From Malurus cyaneus samueli (lineage: Eukaryota; Chordata; Aves; Passeriformes; Maluridae): 64,000 nucleotides of DNA. Position numbers and translations under genes: made by a program. The stretch is from the NCBI GenBank assembly GCA_009741485.1, contig CM019215.1, positions 76,201,916 to 76,265,915 of the forward strand, read 5' to 3'. Below, piece by piece: positions 12,642-24,295 of this stretch; position 1 is the first letter of the stretch; each line of letters opens with the position of its first letter. The notes beneath the pieces are model-generated. The model made no database searches and was not told the DNA's origin. It saw only the letters and a list, made by a program, of their open reading frames with translations.

Positions 12642-13132
12642 CAGTCAGATTGATCATTGCATTATTTGAATAAAGTTTTGGATAATTCTTTGATAAGTGT
12701 AAAGAAATTAACTAAAAATGAAATTTTAATCATAAGATGAAGGAAGAGATTTCCAGTAAAGAAAAAAAAAATGATCAAGTTATAAAGACAATCAAAATGG
12801 GATTAGAAATGCTCAGTTTGCTAGTGGCATAGATGAATGTAATTATATTGTATTTGTTTGCTAAGTATTTCAGTAGCAGAGAATGTTTTAAAAGGCTATA
12901 TGAAAACTTCTGGTTCAGAAAACTGGTGAATTAGACCAAGAGAAGCCCTTGTACTTGCTTGTATATATTTTATTTCTTTTTGCATTCATGTTTTCAAAAT
13001 TTGGTTCTGATGTCCAAGATTTATTATGTTTAAGATTTTCCTTAATGCAAATCTTAACTGAACTAAGAATGGTAGAACATTTACTTACAATATCAGAATA
13101 GATACAGAAACTTGAAAAAAACTCTTAGTTAA

Positions 13133-13550
13133 GTGTCAGGCCTCAGAGTGCACCATGGCACACTAACTGTCCTAAATAGCAGATCCTCCCTTGGATCCAT
13201 CCGTCATATTCTGCATGAGGGTCCAGGACCCCATTTCAGGATAGGCCAGATGCTCCCTCCTTGTCAGAGCCATGTTAGAGGTGTGCATTCTCATGGATGA
13301 GCCATGGTCCTACACTGTAGTGTTGTTTCCAATCATGTTTGTGGTCCCATCTCCTGCCTGATTCACTGGGGGGACCCTGGATCTGCTTGAGTCCTTCAAT
13401 GTGTCTGGGACAGACCGTGCAGCCTGTCACCCTCACCTTGCTCTGCCCACAGCTTTCAGATGGTGTGCTCTTGTGTCCTGGCTGGTGAGTTGGGATCACC
13501 CACGGCTTCCACCTCATCCTCCCATGTGAATGGGTNCCACTCACTGAAAT
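13133..13550. other. GC-richer module of unknown nature (copy 1)
   Basis: From TGTCAGGCCTCAGAGTGCAC to about 13550 the base composition rises clearly above its flanks. The sequence has retroelement-like features (short C-rich and G-rich blocks, AGGGTCCAGGACCCC, CTGGGGGGACCCTGGATC), but I cannot assign it to a family. Copy 2 at 16867-17310 carries an extra 13 bp (about 17036-17048), so copy 1 has a deletion there. It could be a diverged LTR; no coding function is visible. It contains the ambiguous base at 13536. Confidence 0.5.
13536..13536. other. Ambiguous base (N)
   Basis: A single N in GGGTNCCAC; the second copy of the duplication reads GGGTCCCAC. It is the only N I noticed, and it sits 38 bp before the end of copy 1. 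Confidence 0.97.
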
Positions 13551-13577
13551 TTAAGTTCGAATTAATATGTTGGCTAT

Positions 13578-13754
13578 TGGTTTTTCTAGGGGCAGAGGAG
13601 GGACATGGGAGGCGTGAACAAAATATGATATAAAAAAAAAACAAAAAAACATTATTTTTATAATGGCTTTCTAAGCTGCATGCAAAGTTCCCAGTGATGT
13701 AGAACTGATAAGATGAAAGTATTGGAAAAAATGAAAAGCTAAGACAACAAAAAA
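13578..13754 (+). repeat. Segment Y, extra copy at the duplication junction
   Basis: This is a copy of 12468-12641 inserted between the end of unit 1 (13574) and the start of unit 2 (13755). It ends in an A tract, AACAAAAAA, that abuts AGCAATTTG directly. The order across the region is therefore X-Y-Z-Y-X-Y-Z. Confidence 0.93.
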
Positions 13755-15744
13755 AGCAATTTGTATATCATAATATGTGCATTTCTGTAGTTCATGCAGA
13801 ATACAGAATGAGTCCTAGCCAGGCTACATTCCAACAATACTGCATTTAATAGCTCTGTTCATGATTCTGCTTTGACATTTGCTGTAATGCACTACCTACC
13901 TGAACTATAGTTGCTTCATCATTCAGCCTGCAATCTTTAGGGAGGAATCAAACATCTTGAAATGTGTACAGTAACATGTGTTACAGCAAGAGATTTACAA
14001 CTTTCTGTTTCATTACAATCCATTCAAGCAGCAGAACTCTTTAGCCTACTGGAGATGAGTGCTCATGCTGTTAACAAATGCAGAAATTAGTATAACCATT
14101 TATTACCTCAAAAGGCTTCCTTTTTTATTTCTGTACAAGAATTGTTCAAAGCAAAAATTCTCAGGAACCTTGTACTACTGAACTCTGGTTTACAGAACTA
14201 ATGCTGTAATGCATGAATGCTAGCAAGACACCAAAGGCTGCATCTGTTCCAGGTATAAGGATTGGCTCTGAACAGAATTGTAGGGCATGGCATTTTGAGT
14301 CACTTGCATTTGGAGGCTCCTTCTGTGTTCATATAACCACACTAGGCTTACACAGATCCCTCTGATAACTTTAAAAATCCCGGAGGAAATATGTAAATGC
14401 ATTTATATTTTCACTGGTTTCTTAAAAGATCGGCTGCATCACTGCTGATGTTCATGTCAGTAATGTCATCGGCCCATGGCAGTAAAATTCATGTGGTTAT
14501 TTCTGTTGGGAGGTTATTTTTCCTCTCATTTTTATGATCTTCAAATCATGTAGCAGGATACATCCAAGAAGGCTTTAGAAACCATTTACACCATGGTTAG
14601 CTTCAGTACACCCCTTGTTTCATAATGCGCATGTAGTTTGTTTTGGCATAAGTGCAGTCACTTAATTTTAATAAATTCTGTGCAGAAGCATAACCATCGA
14701 ATACTCTTTTGAGCTCAAATGATGACAGAGTTTGTTTAATTTATATGTCAGTCTATATAATCTGACTGGCACTATTACCCTTTTTTGATTGTGTATTTTT
14801 ATGGTCCCATTATGAATTACATCACAGTCTAATTGCATTTAATCTTGTAATGACAATGCTTAGAACTGCCTTTCATAAGCATGAACTTTTGTAATTATGG
14901 ATATTCTAAAACTATCATAAAACAAATATTTTAATATTGTTAGTGATAGAGATACAACAGGTCAGGACATCAGCTGCACAGAGCACAAAATTCTGGGAAC
15001 ATCTACGCTATTGAGACCATGCAATTGTTAGAATAATGTGGATTTCATGTCATGGTAGCTAGGGTCCCATGAAAAATACCATAATTTAGAAATATCAGTT
15101 GTCAGTGTTTAAGTAGAGATTTTTAATAGAAGAGAAAGAGATTTTTTAAATTGATATGAATTGAGAGAAGAGGTATGTCTAGTTTTGCAACCAGGAGATG
15201 GACATTTCAAAATGTCTGGATTTTGATAGTACCTGGATAACAGAACTGGATAGCTCTCGTCACTTGTTATGACTGTCATTGTTAATCTTTACTAGATAAC
15301 CGGATATGTGTCTTGCTGCTGTTGGCCAAACTACTTGAACTCAAGTTTTGGTGGTTAATGATGGCGTGAGAGCGTGAGTGAATAAAATTGCTTTGGATTA
15401 AAACAAACTCACCTTCCCCTCCTGTAGAATCTTACATTGAGTTTTGCTACCTCTGTTAGCTTCACAATATTTCTATGTGTATAGAATGACCTGTGCCTGT
15501 TAAATTTTCTGCATTTAGATTTCTTTTCAAATGAGAAGATCTCCAAATCTGCAGAAGGCTCTTAGGAGGAACTGGAAAGTTGTGTGAATGTATTGGATTT
15601 CTCTCTTCCCCAGGGAGTGTTACATAACTATAGTTCTAAATTATTAGAATTGTTGGGGATTAAACTGATTTTAATTTGTAATAACCCTAAATATGTTGAG
15701 GCTGTAGTTTATCACAAGCCTGCATTTTCTGTACTTGGATACAG

Positions 15745-15995
15745 ATCATGGAATCACAGAATCAAGATCACAGAATCAATCACAGAATCACAGAATCACA
15801 AAAACTAGGGTTGGAAGAGATCTTCAAATCTTCAAGCCCAACCCATGGCCTGCACTTCAACTAAAACACAGCACCAGGTGCCACATCCAATCTCTTTTAA
15901 ACACATTCCAGGGATGGTGACTCCACCACCTCCCTGGGCAGCCCATTCTAATGCTTTATCGCTCTTTCTGTAAAGAATTTTTTTCTAATATCCAG
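15745..15995 (-). mobile_element. CR1 LINE 3' end fragment (duplication copy 2)
   Basis: This is the counterpart of 11977-12224, with the same CR1 blocks. The tail differs, with an inserted AAGATCACAGAATC-type repeat, and several one-base differences occur. Some bring the sequence closer to the CR1 consensus than copy 1 (for example ATTCTAATGCTTTATC). Confidence 0.92.
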
Positions 15996-16246
15996 CTATT
16001 GCACAATGACTTGATCCTCTAATCCTTACTTCCTGATATCTAGACTAATTTGATGATTTGGTAATCAGAATAATTTCTGCACTGTTTCCACTGAGAATTT
16101 TTTTATTTATATCAGGAAAAAAATATAAATGAACAGCTCTAAAAATAAAACCACAGTCAAATAAATTATAAGTACCACTTGTAGATATTTTCAAAAGTTT
16201 AACTTCTAAAACTCTGTCAAATTATTTTCTTTATACAAAAGTATGT

Positions 16247-16416
16247 GGTTTTTCTAGGGGGCAGAGGAGGGACAGTGGGAGGCGTGAACAAAATATGATA
16301 TAAAAAAAAAAAACAAAAAAACATATTTTTTTAATGGCTTTCTAGCTGCATGCAAAGTTCCCAGTGATGTAGAACTGATAAGATGAAAATGGAAATGAAA
16401 ACAAGACAACAAAAAA
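16247..16416 (+). repeat. Segment Y, copy inside duplication unit 2
   Basis: This is the counterpart of 12468-12641 and 13578-13754. Its right part has several short deletions (around 16384-16405) relative to the other two copies, which agree with each other there. Confidence 0.92.
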
Positions 16417-16866
16417 CAGTCAGATAATTGCTTGAATAAAGTTTGAAAGAAATAATCAAAAATGAAATTTTAATCATAAGATGAGGAAGAGATTTCCAGT
16501 AAAGAAAAAAAAATGATCAAGTTATAAAGACAATCAAAATGGGATTAGAAATGCTCAGTTTGCTAGTGGCATAGATGAATGTAATTATATTGTATTTGTT
16601 TGCTAAGTATTTCAGTAGCAGAGAATGTTTTAAAAGGCTATATGAAAACTTCTGGTTCAGAAAACTGGTGAATTAGACCAAGAGAAGCCCTTGTACTTGC
16701 TTGTATATATTTTATTTCTTTTTGCATTCATGTTTTCAAAATTTGGTTCTGATGTCCAAGATTTATTATGTTTAAGATTTTCCTTAATGCAAATCTTAAC
16801 TGAACTAAGAATGGTAGAACATTTAGTTACAATACCAGAATAGATACAGAAACTTGAAAAAATCTC

Positions 16867-17310
16867 TTAGTTAAGTGTCAGGCCTCAGAGTGCACCATGG
16901 CACACTAACTGTCCTAAATAGCAGATCCTCCCTTGGATCCATCCGTCATATTCTGCATGAGGGTCCAGGACCCCATTTAAGGATAGGCCAGATGCTCCCT
17001 CCTTGTCAGAGCCATGTTAGAGGTGTGCATTCTCAAGTTCTGTCTCTGGATGAGCCATGGTCCTACACTGTAGTGTTGTTTCCAATCATGTCTGTGGTCC
17101 CATCTCCTGCCTGATTTACTGGGGGGACCCTGGATCTGCTTGAGTCCTGCAATGTGTCAGGGACAGACCGTGCAGCCTGTCACCCTCACCTTGCTCTGCC
17201 CACAGCTCTCAGATGATGTGCTCTTGTGTCCTGGCTGGTGAGTTGGGATCACCCACGGCTTCCACCTCATCCTCCCATGTGAATGGGTCCCACTCACTGA
17301 AATTTAAGTT
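16867..17310. other. GC-richer module of unknown nature (copy 2)
   Basis: This is the counterpart of 13133-13550, without the ambiguous base and with 13 extra bases (AGTTCTGTCTCTG region). A 79-codon plus-strand frame (16875-17114) crosses it but is broken in copy 1, so it is not a conserved gene. Confidence 0.5.
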
Positions 17311-17420
17311 CGAATTAATATGTTGGCGTTTTTAGCTTTAATATGCATGCAACATTTTGAGTGTGTTGTTTAGTTATTGAAGGTTTTAATGTAATGAACC
17401 ATACAGCTATTTTGTTGGGT

Positions 17421-17480
17421 TTCTTTTTTTTTTTTTTTTTTTTTTTTATTTTATTTTTTAATTTTTTTTTTTTATTTTAA
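17421..17480 (+). repeat. T-rich low-complexity tract
   Basis: About 60 bp of nearly pure T, interrupted by single A bases. Confidence 0.9.
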
Positions 17481-17746
17481 TCTTTAACCTACCAGAAGTT
17501 CTATTTGGGAAAAACAAAGTGGAAAATGCAAAAGGTTTTTCTTTTTAATTATGGGCTGAGAACTTCAATATCAATATAATATAAGAGGGCTTGGTATCCA
17601 CAGTGATATTAAGACCAGATTTGAAAAAGATTTTGGGAATGATATAATCATGCCAACATGAGTTTAGAAAGAACAAATCTTGTCAAAGTCTCTGAAATTT
17701 TTGGAAAAGTTTTCAGAATAGATCTGAGAGAAGAGGAGAATGTCTT

Positions 17747-17913
17747 ATATTTTACTTTTTGAAGAGTCGTTAAAGTATATTATATTATATAAGTATAGTA
17801 TATTTTTCTACTATATAAAGTATAGTAATTTTCTTACTATATAAAGTGTTATATTTTACTTATAAAAGTATATTTTACTTATATTTTACTTTTTTGAAAA
17901 GTCATTAAAGTAT
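17747..17913 (+). repeat. AT-rich block bounded by a 32-bp direct repeat
   Basis: ATATTTTACTTTTTGAAGAG then TCGTTAAAGTAT (17747-17778) recurs with few changes at 17881-17913. Between them are shorter internal repeats of ACTATATAAAGTATAGTA and TATATTTTACTTATA type. This looks like local slippage or tandem growth. Confidence 0.8.
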
Positions 17914-20218
17914 CACTTGGCCCTAATCTAAACCATCAAAAAGAGTATTAATTTTAGGATAGTCTTTGGTCAAAAGTTTACCAGAAAAAAAGAATCTGGA
18001 GAATTATTATTAGCCATGTCAAGCTGTCTTCTGCAAATGTGAGCACTGGCAGTAGTTTTACCAAACACATTTGTTCAAATAATGATTTTTGAACCTGGTG
18101 TAAGCTGTCATAAACACTCACAGGAAGTATTAAGAAGGATGAGCAGACTGCAGAATAACATCCATCAAAGGTCTGTAAAGGAGCAAGAAAAGAATAAAAA
18201 TATTTCAATATCTAAAACCTTTCATGTTGGCAGCATGCAAGAACAAGTGAAAAGAGAAGAATAAAATGAAGTAAAAATTTCCTGAGAAATTACATATATA
18301 TTGTACATAATGTGCTATGGGAAGGATAGTTTGTATCAGTGCAGAAAATACAGCTAAAGAAATTGAGTTAGTCAATACCAGTCTTCAAGATTGTTATTTA
18401 TGGATTTTGTTGCTCCTCTAGGTTTATGGCCTATCGGATGAGAGGCAGAATAAGTAAAAAATGTGTAGATTCACAAAAGGTAGAGGTGTAGTAAGTTTAT
18501 TTGAAAGGTTGGGAAAAAAAAAAAAGAGGAATTTCTGTAGCAATAAGTGCCTGTATATTGTCAGGTCTATAAAATTATTTTCATTGAAAGGTCTACAAAA
18601 TTATTCAGAAAATTATTCAGTTATTACTGAGCATCAGGGATAGTAGACTAAAAGCTATCCTGTGCCCTTACTCAGTCCATATTGCAAAGGAGAGTAGATG
18701 GAGGCCAAAAGGCAATTTGCTTTCTCTATGTTTTCTTTCAGGACTAATAGATTTTACAGAAATGTGAAGGTATGAGTGATGTGGATTTTTTTTTCAGAGA
18801 AAATTGATGAAGTATTTTGGGCATTCTAAGTACACTTAGACTTCCACTAAGTAAAATAAAGAGCTTATAAAGGTAAGATAATTTTTGAACTTTTCATTTC
18901 ATCTTCAACTCAAAGTTACCCCCATAAAATTTCACCCTTTTTCTTGCATTTGTTTGTGACTGTAGAACTGCTCTTGATGAAAAGAGAGAATTCTGTAAGA
19001 ATCAACAAGTGTTTTTTCAACAAGTTGAGTTAGTACATGAACAACTAGGTAAAAATAGCACTGGCAATGATTAAGTGGATCAATATCAGTTTTGTTTGTT
19101 GATGCATTAAGCTGCAATGCATGACATAACAGGTTAAATTCTAAATGTTCAATATCTTTTCACTGCCTCCTGAAGTGAAAATAAGAAAATGAATCTTATG
19201 CATTTTGCTGGCATAGATTAATACTGACAATAATGATAGCCAGGAAAGAGATTGAACTGTGTTATCTGCAGAAATTATTTCCGCCAGTGAAGTGACTCAC
19301 TTTGATGCTCCCTTTGGTCAATTACAAAACACCGAGAAGATACTAAAAGGGAGAAGCCATCAAAAGACAGACTCATACAAAGGACAATCTTGAAAGCTTG
19401 GATCAGCTAAAGTAGAAAATATTTATTTCTTTTTCCATTAGAAAGGGGGATTAATGCTTTAAGGTGTTTTTTAATCTAGTGTTTAATGTAAAATCAAGAA
19501 TGCATTTGTACTGAAGTAGGATAGAGAATTATGGATTTTATACCGTAATTCCATACTGTTTGGATCTTGTTGGATTGGCTGGACATAAATTCAACCTCAA
19601 ATCTTAATGGATATGGAAGGAAATGGTACAAATTGAGCATACCAGAAATATGTCGGATTCCCCTCTTACTGTTTCTTCTGGTTTTACCAAGTTACATTAA
19701 GCAGATGTAATCTCATAATTTGTAGAACATCTGATATAGTGCAAAATGAAAAATACTGGATTAAAGTGAGGAAGTAATTCTTATTCAACCTGCGGTGTGA
19801 GTCCCAGTTTGAAGAACTGGCTATATGAGTCAAGAAGAGTTTGCACCTAAATGGAAAATAGCGGGGGAAGCTTCTTACTGAATGTGTTAAAAAAACTTAC
19901 TCCTTGGGAAGTGTATTTTGTGTTTAAAATCTTCACAGTAGGAAAAGCAAAAGTGGTCTAAAGATACCTGCAGGCACAAAGGTGAGAAGTTTTAAGGAAG
20001 CGGGGAGATAATAGTATCAACTAGGAAGAGCTAAAAAGCCTGAATGATTATGATAGTACAAGTGGCATAACATTGAGCATTATAGTACTTAGGAATAACA
20101 ATAATAGTGACTGCAGACTGGGACCTTGAAGCATTTGTTAAGGAGGAAAATATCTGGGTTCTTGTATACTACCTACTAAGTCTAGGTCATTAATATATTA
20201 ATGTCATGAAAAGAGTAA

Positions 20219-20515
20219 GAATCATCAAATCATATAATATCCTGATTTGGAAGGACCCACAAGGATCGAGTCTAAGTTCTGGCTCTGCACCTACCCAAGA
20301 ATCATACCATGTCCCTGAGAGCATTATCCAAATTCACCAAACACCATTGTTTTGGTGAAGAACTTTTTGCTAGTACCTAACCTAAATCTCCCCTAACAGT
20401 TTCATGCCATTCCTGCTACAGGTCATCAGAGAGAACAACACTCGCCCCTCTGCTTCCCCACATGAGGAAGCTGTGAGAATGATGAGGTGTCCCCTCAGTG
20501 TCCTCTGCAGGAACG
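20219..20515 (-). mobile_element. CR1 LINE 3' region, minus strand
   Basis: Read on plus, this gives reversed CR1 blocks in order: AATCATCAAATCATATAATA, TTGGAAGGACCCACAAGGAT, AAGAATCATACCATGTCCCT, GTGAAGAACTTTTTGCTAGT, CCTAACCTAAATCTCCCCTA, CATGCCATTCCTGCTACAGG and CATGAGGAAGCTGTGAGAAT. An internal deletion is apparent in the middle part relative to the usual consensus. Frames of 63 and 88 codons that overlap it have no gene meaning. Confidence 0.92.
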
Positions 20516-20651
20516 AACCCTTAGTCTGTGTAAAACATTTACATAGAATACAAGGAGTAATTAATACAAGAAGGCAGAAGAATATCTTGATGTGAAATAG
20601 CATGAATGATTTTTGTGATATTCTTGAAATAAGAAATTCATAAAACATACA

Positions 20652-20683
20652 AGTGTGTGCCCGCGTGTGTGTGTATATATATC
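20652..20683 (+). repeat. GT/AT microsatellite
   Basis: GTGTGTGCCCGCGTGTGTGT followed by GTATATATAT. Confidence 0.85.
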
Positions 20684-21269
20684 TATGAAGAAAATTTATG
20701 TATGAATAAAAATTCTACTGGGTAAAGCCAGTGATCTCATTGCCCCATGCTCTGGCTTATGTCAGCAGAATGAGATTAAAAATGCACGTTTATTTAACAT
20801 ATCAGACTGTGACTTATCATACCAATAATGCATCAGACTATGAGAACACCTCCATCATTAAATCACCAGTGAAGGGTGGGGGAGTGGAATGTCATAGATA
20901 AAAACTGTTTAACTAGCAGAAAAGATTAGCAAGTGAGTGTGTAGGACTGGCCACAGGCGCTCGTGTATTTGGCTAGAGTGTATTTGGTTAACAATTTGCT
21001 TCCCTTCTAATGGAATCTTCTGCTAGGAACTTGGAGGTACACGGTGCATGCATAAAGACAATGCAATGAATTAATTTGGGAGATTGATTCAGAATGTTTT
21101 CTTTTGCCATTGTGTCAATGCATATATGCATATGTCTAGGGAAGAGCAGACAGAATTTCAATACAGTCTTAGATCTAAAATTCTAGTTCACACTTCATTA
21201 TGTCCTCCTCTAGACAGAATGCAGGAGCAGGGAGAGCCTTTTGAAAGGGCTTTTTTTACTGAGTCTAGA

Positions 21270-21322
21270 CAAAAAAAAACCAAAAAAAACAAAAAACAAA
21301 AAAAAAAAACAAAACACAAAAC
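21270..21322 (+). repeat. A-rich tract with C interruptions
   Basis: About 50 bp of A runs separated by single or paired C bases. Confidence 0.9.
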
Positions 21323-23023
21323 AGCAGCCCAAAGACATATTGTATGAGATGGAAAATGCGATGGAAAACAATAGAAGTACACTTGATAGGCAAGTGAGTA
21401 AAAGGGATGCATGCAAGCATAGATTGTGCCAGAAAAAGGAATCAGACCACATAACAGTACTGCTCATCTCTATGTGAACAAAACAGCATCAACTGTGCTT
21501 TTTATCTTAGAATATAAGACAAAACAGTAGCTTCATTTAGCATATGAATCTCACATACAGTATTTTATTTTATGTAAATTTGTCCTAAAAAGAGTATGAA
21601 TGGGTTATACCATAAGACAAAAATGTGTTGATTTTGTTGAAGAGAAAGCTTTAAACCTACTTCTGCATGAAAGTGTTGTGTTTTACATTTTTAATCACTC
21701 CATCCTTCTGTGAACTGAAATTCTGACTCCTTTCCTTAATATATTCTAAAACCCAATATCACACAGAAGTGCAATTTGCAAGCAAAGAAATTGAAATAGT
21801 TGCTTCAGGCCTTTGCTTTTCATTAGCTGAAAAATCATAAATTGTCTGTGAGACAGCTGCCTCTGCCTGCCTTGCCATGCTCAGCTCCCAGATCCTTCTC
21901 CCTCCCAGAAGCAGCCTGCCCTTGTTGTCTGATATTATTTTATGCTTGATAATATATGGCTGCTTGTATTTTATGCTGAGGAAAAGTACATATGAGCTTA
22001 TTCAGAAGGATTCCTCTATGATCCAGAGAAGGAAATTAGCCTTCCTGTAAGGCTGGTTAGTGTTAATAGGACTAAGGGAGTTACTGGTAAATACAAAACA
22101 CCTTAATTTTGTTGAACACTGAAATGCTGCCGACACAAGAAACTCACATAATGCAACAGTGCGAGGAGATTCAGTTTCAGGAAAAAGGATTTTATCAGAG
22201 TTGAGTTACCACCATAAAATCATTCACAAAACTTAAAAGTCAGGGGAGTACTAAGGCCTCCAAGTCCTACTGCTGGGATCACAGAACCAGCCGCGTGAAG
22301 GAGTTGACTTTCTGATACATCAGCAGAGGGGACTTCAGAGTGATGTGTAGGATACTCTGAGGCTCTTTAAAAGAAACAAAACTTTCTTAGGTTTTTACTT
22401 CTTAGGTAGTTGCTTTGCAGCTTTACATGAATTATAGCTTAAAGATCAGGCAAATTAATGTATTTCTCCAGTGTGATGTGCACAGGTGTTGGAAGGGAAA
22501 CGGAAGAGCAGAGTGACCTCTGAAAGGCTTAAGAGAGTTAGTGAGATGCAGTGATAGATAGATAAAAGTGGAATTAAACTGGTGATATTTAAAAAAAAAT
22601 AAAATAAAAGAAGACTTATTTCTGTTAATTATTTTTAATAGTAAGAAAAGATTGCAGGATAATTTTAAAGTAATTAAAAAATAATGCTCAAGTAGATTTT
22701 AATTGAAGTTAACAGTTGACACCATTGATTTTAATGGCAGAACAATCTGAATAAGATAAAATCTGGAAAACTAGTTTTAGAACCTTGCAAGAATAAAAGA
22801 AATCTCACAAAACTATATTGATGTCTTGATGATTTTTTTTTTCCTTTTCCTTTTTACATACCTTTTATATATTCTGTGTATTCTTAGCATACATATTTAT
22901 AATTTTTTAGCCTGATGTTGTATCTTGGTTCTGGTATTCTGCTAGGCAGGAAGATCAGACATCCTAAGGTCTCCCAGTTGGAGGCTGGAACCCCCTATGC
23001 TATCTCGGTTTTCTCTGGAAACC

Positions 23024-23049
23024 AAGGTTTCAATCAACGTTGAAACCTT
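23024..23049. repeat. Perfect 10-bp inverted repeat, 6-base loop
   Basis: AAGGTTTCAA at 23024-23033 is the exact reverse complement of TTGAAACCTT at 23040-23049. It is short enough to be chance in 64 kb. Confidence 0.7.
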
Positions 23050-23195
23050 CTCTCTGAGACATATTTTGTAAACAGGGTTCAAGCCTCATCTGAGTGGGAA
23101 GATTTGAAACAGGGAGGGGACATTACTTCGGTTAGTAAGCTTCTCCATTTCATCTACAGAAATGTCCCCAATGACATTGCTCTGGAAACATTGCT

Positions 23196-23250
23196 TCTTT
23201 TTTTTTTTTTTTTTTCTTTTTTTTTTTCTTTTTTTTTTTTTCTTTTTTTT
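23196..23250 (+). repeat. T-rich tract with C interruptions
   Basis: About 55 bp of T runs broken by single C bases. Confidence 0.92.
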
Positions 23251-23797
23251 ATGTAGAGGTTTCTATATCTGATATTAAGAGTGTTACCTTTTTGTGCAAA
23301 AATCCTTCTCCCCACAGAAGTGTTGCTTGTACAGTGTATTAGATGGGCACTGATTCTACCAGTAGGAAGACTAACTGGCAAATGTCATGACTCTCTTTAC
23401 ACAGAACTTTCCATAATTTAATGAACACAGCCCTTCTAGTTGAAGCAACACCAACAATGTTCTTGTGAGTTAAGAATTTGGATAAGGACATACAGTCCAG
23501 GATAACTGTTCATACTGTGTGAGATTCAGAACATTTAAAAGCTCCTACCTAGACACTGAGATCTTGAAAACATACAAGTGTTTTCAAGGGAATTCAGGAG
23601 AAAAAAAAAAACCTCACTTCTGAGCTCTTTTGTGGGTTTTCCAGATAGCCACTTTGATACGGTAAGAAACTTAATTTCAGGAACTTTTCTCCCATTTTTA
23701 GAATTCTGTTTTCATTTTAGGAAATTATTAGAGGTTAAGTGGGAGAATCTTTTCATCACTCAATTAAGAAAATTGCAATAGGTCTGACTGAGATAAT

Positions 23798-24295
23798 TGT
23801 CACCACAACTACTCTCCCAGTGCTGTGCTTTGCTCTGGTGGCTGCAGAGGTGTTGTAACAGCAGAGCTCTGGGTTTGCTGAGCAGCGCTGGCACAGCATC
23901 GGCGCTGCCTCTCAGCATTCCCCATCAAGGGACAAGGTCCTGGGAGGGGACACAGCTGGCCACAGGGACATTCAATAACATATGAAATCAGCTTAGATAT
24001 AAAAAACTGAGGAAAAAGGGAGGAAGGGGAGACATTTGTTATTTATAATGTTTGCCTTCCAAAGCAAACACTGTGTGTTGGAACCTGATTCCCATGAAGT
24101 GGCTGGACATCAGTTTCTAGTGGGAAGTGGAAAATATAATATTTTGGTTTCTTTCTTTGCTTGTGATTTAGTAAACTACCTTATCTGAAATGATGAGAGT
24201 TTTTTCATTTTATTTTCTCTCCTCTATCCAGCTGAGAAGGGAAAGTGATTAAGCTGCTTGGTCGGCACCTGGCCTCCAGCTAAGGTCAAACTACA
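23798..24295 (+). mobile_element. ERV LTR, plus strand, about 0.5 kb
   Basis: This shows the plan of a songbird LTR: CTCCCAGTGCTGTGCTTTGC, GGTGGCTGCAGAGGTGTTG, CTGGCACAGCATCGGCGCTG, GGACAAGGTCCTGGGAGGGG, CACAGCTGGCCACAGGGAC, a TATA-like AGATATAAAAAACTGAGG near 23993-24010, GGAGGAAGGGGAGACATT, TGTTGGAACCTGATTCCCAT, GAAGTGGCTGGACATCAG, and an end at GGTCAAACTACA. The middle and 3' blocks match diverged parts of 1-262. No target duplication is evident (flanks ATAAT and AAAGA), so the ends have decayed or been trimmed. The 62-codon frame at 23797-23985 is within the LTR and not a gene. Confidence 0.85.

Larger units (their letters stand above)
9971..13574 (+). repeat. Large tandem duplication, copy 1 (about 3.6 kb)
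   Basis: This segment is repeated almost base for base at 13755-17327, offset 3784 bp at the start. Both copies begin AGCAATTTGTATATC and end CGAATTAATATGTTGGC. Many landmarks correspond in order: a 60-codon minus-strand frame (10436-10618 and 14220-14402), the CR1 fragment (11977 and 15745), and the GC-rich module (13133 and 16867). The first 1.1 kb differs by very few bases. Single-base insertions and deletions become frequent from about 11,100 to 12,700. An ambiguous base N occurs at 13536. It may be a true young duplication or a false duplication from assembly. Confidence 0.95.
13755..17327 (+). repeat. Large tandem duplication, copy 2 (about 3.57 kb)
   Basis: This is the second copy of 9971-13574. 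It ends at TATGTTGGC, after which the two sequences diverge. It is about 30 bp shorter than copy 1, mostly through small deletions; the densest cluster is at about 16380-16460, where copy 1 has several extra short stretches. Confidence 0.95.
17328..20218. other. AT-rich non-coding stretch
   Basis: No gene was recognised. It contains a T-rich tract and an AT-rich repeat block, both listed separately. Short frames (60-76 codons) have no identifiable motif. Confidence 0.6.
20516..23797. other. Non-coding stretch with simple repeats
   Basis: No gene was recognised. Lysine-rich or phenylalanine-rich frames near 21084-21477 and 23154-23381 are translations of A or T tracts. A short GC-richer patch at about 21850-21930 has no identifiable feature. 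Confidence 0.6.

Noticed and set aside
23020..23075. Possible tRNA-like or structured RNA around a 10-bp inverted repeat
   Set aside because: No acceptor stem, anticodon arm or conserved tRNA boxes can be laid out around it.
23798..24295. Target-site duplication around the plus-strand LTR
   Set aside because: The flanking five bases (ATAAT and AAAGA) do not match.
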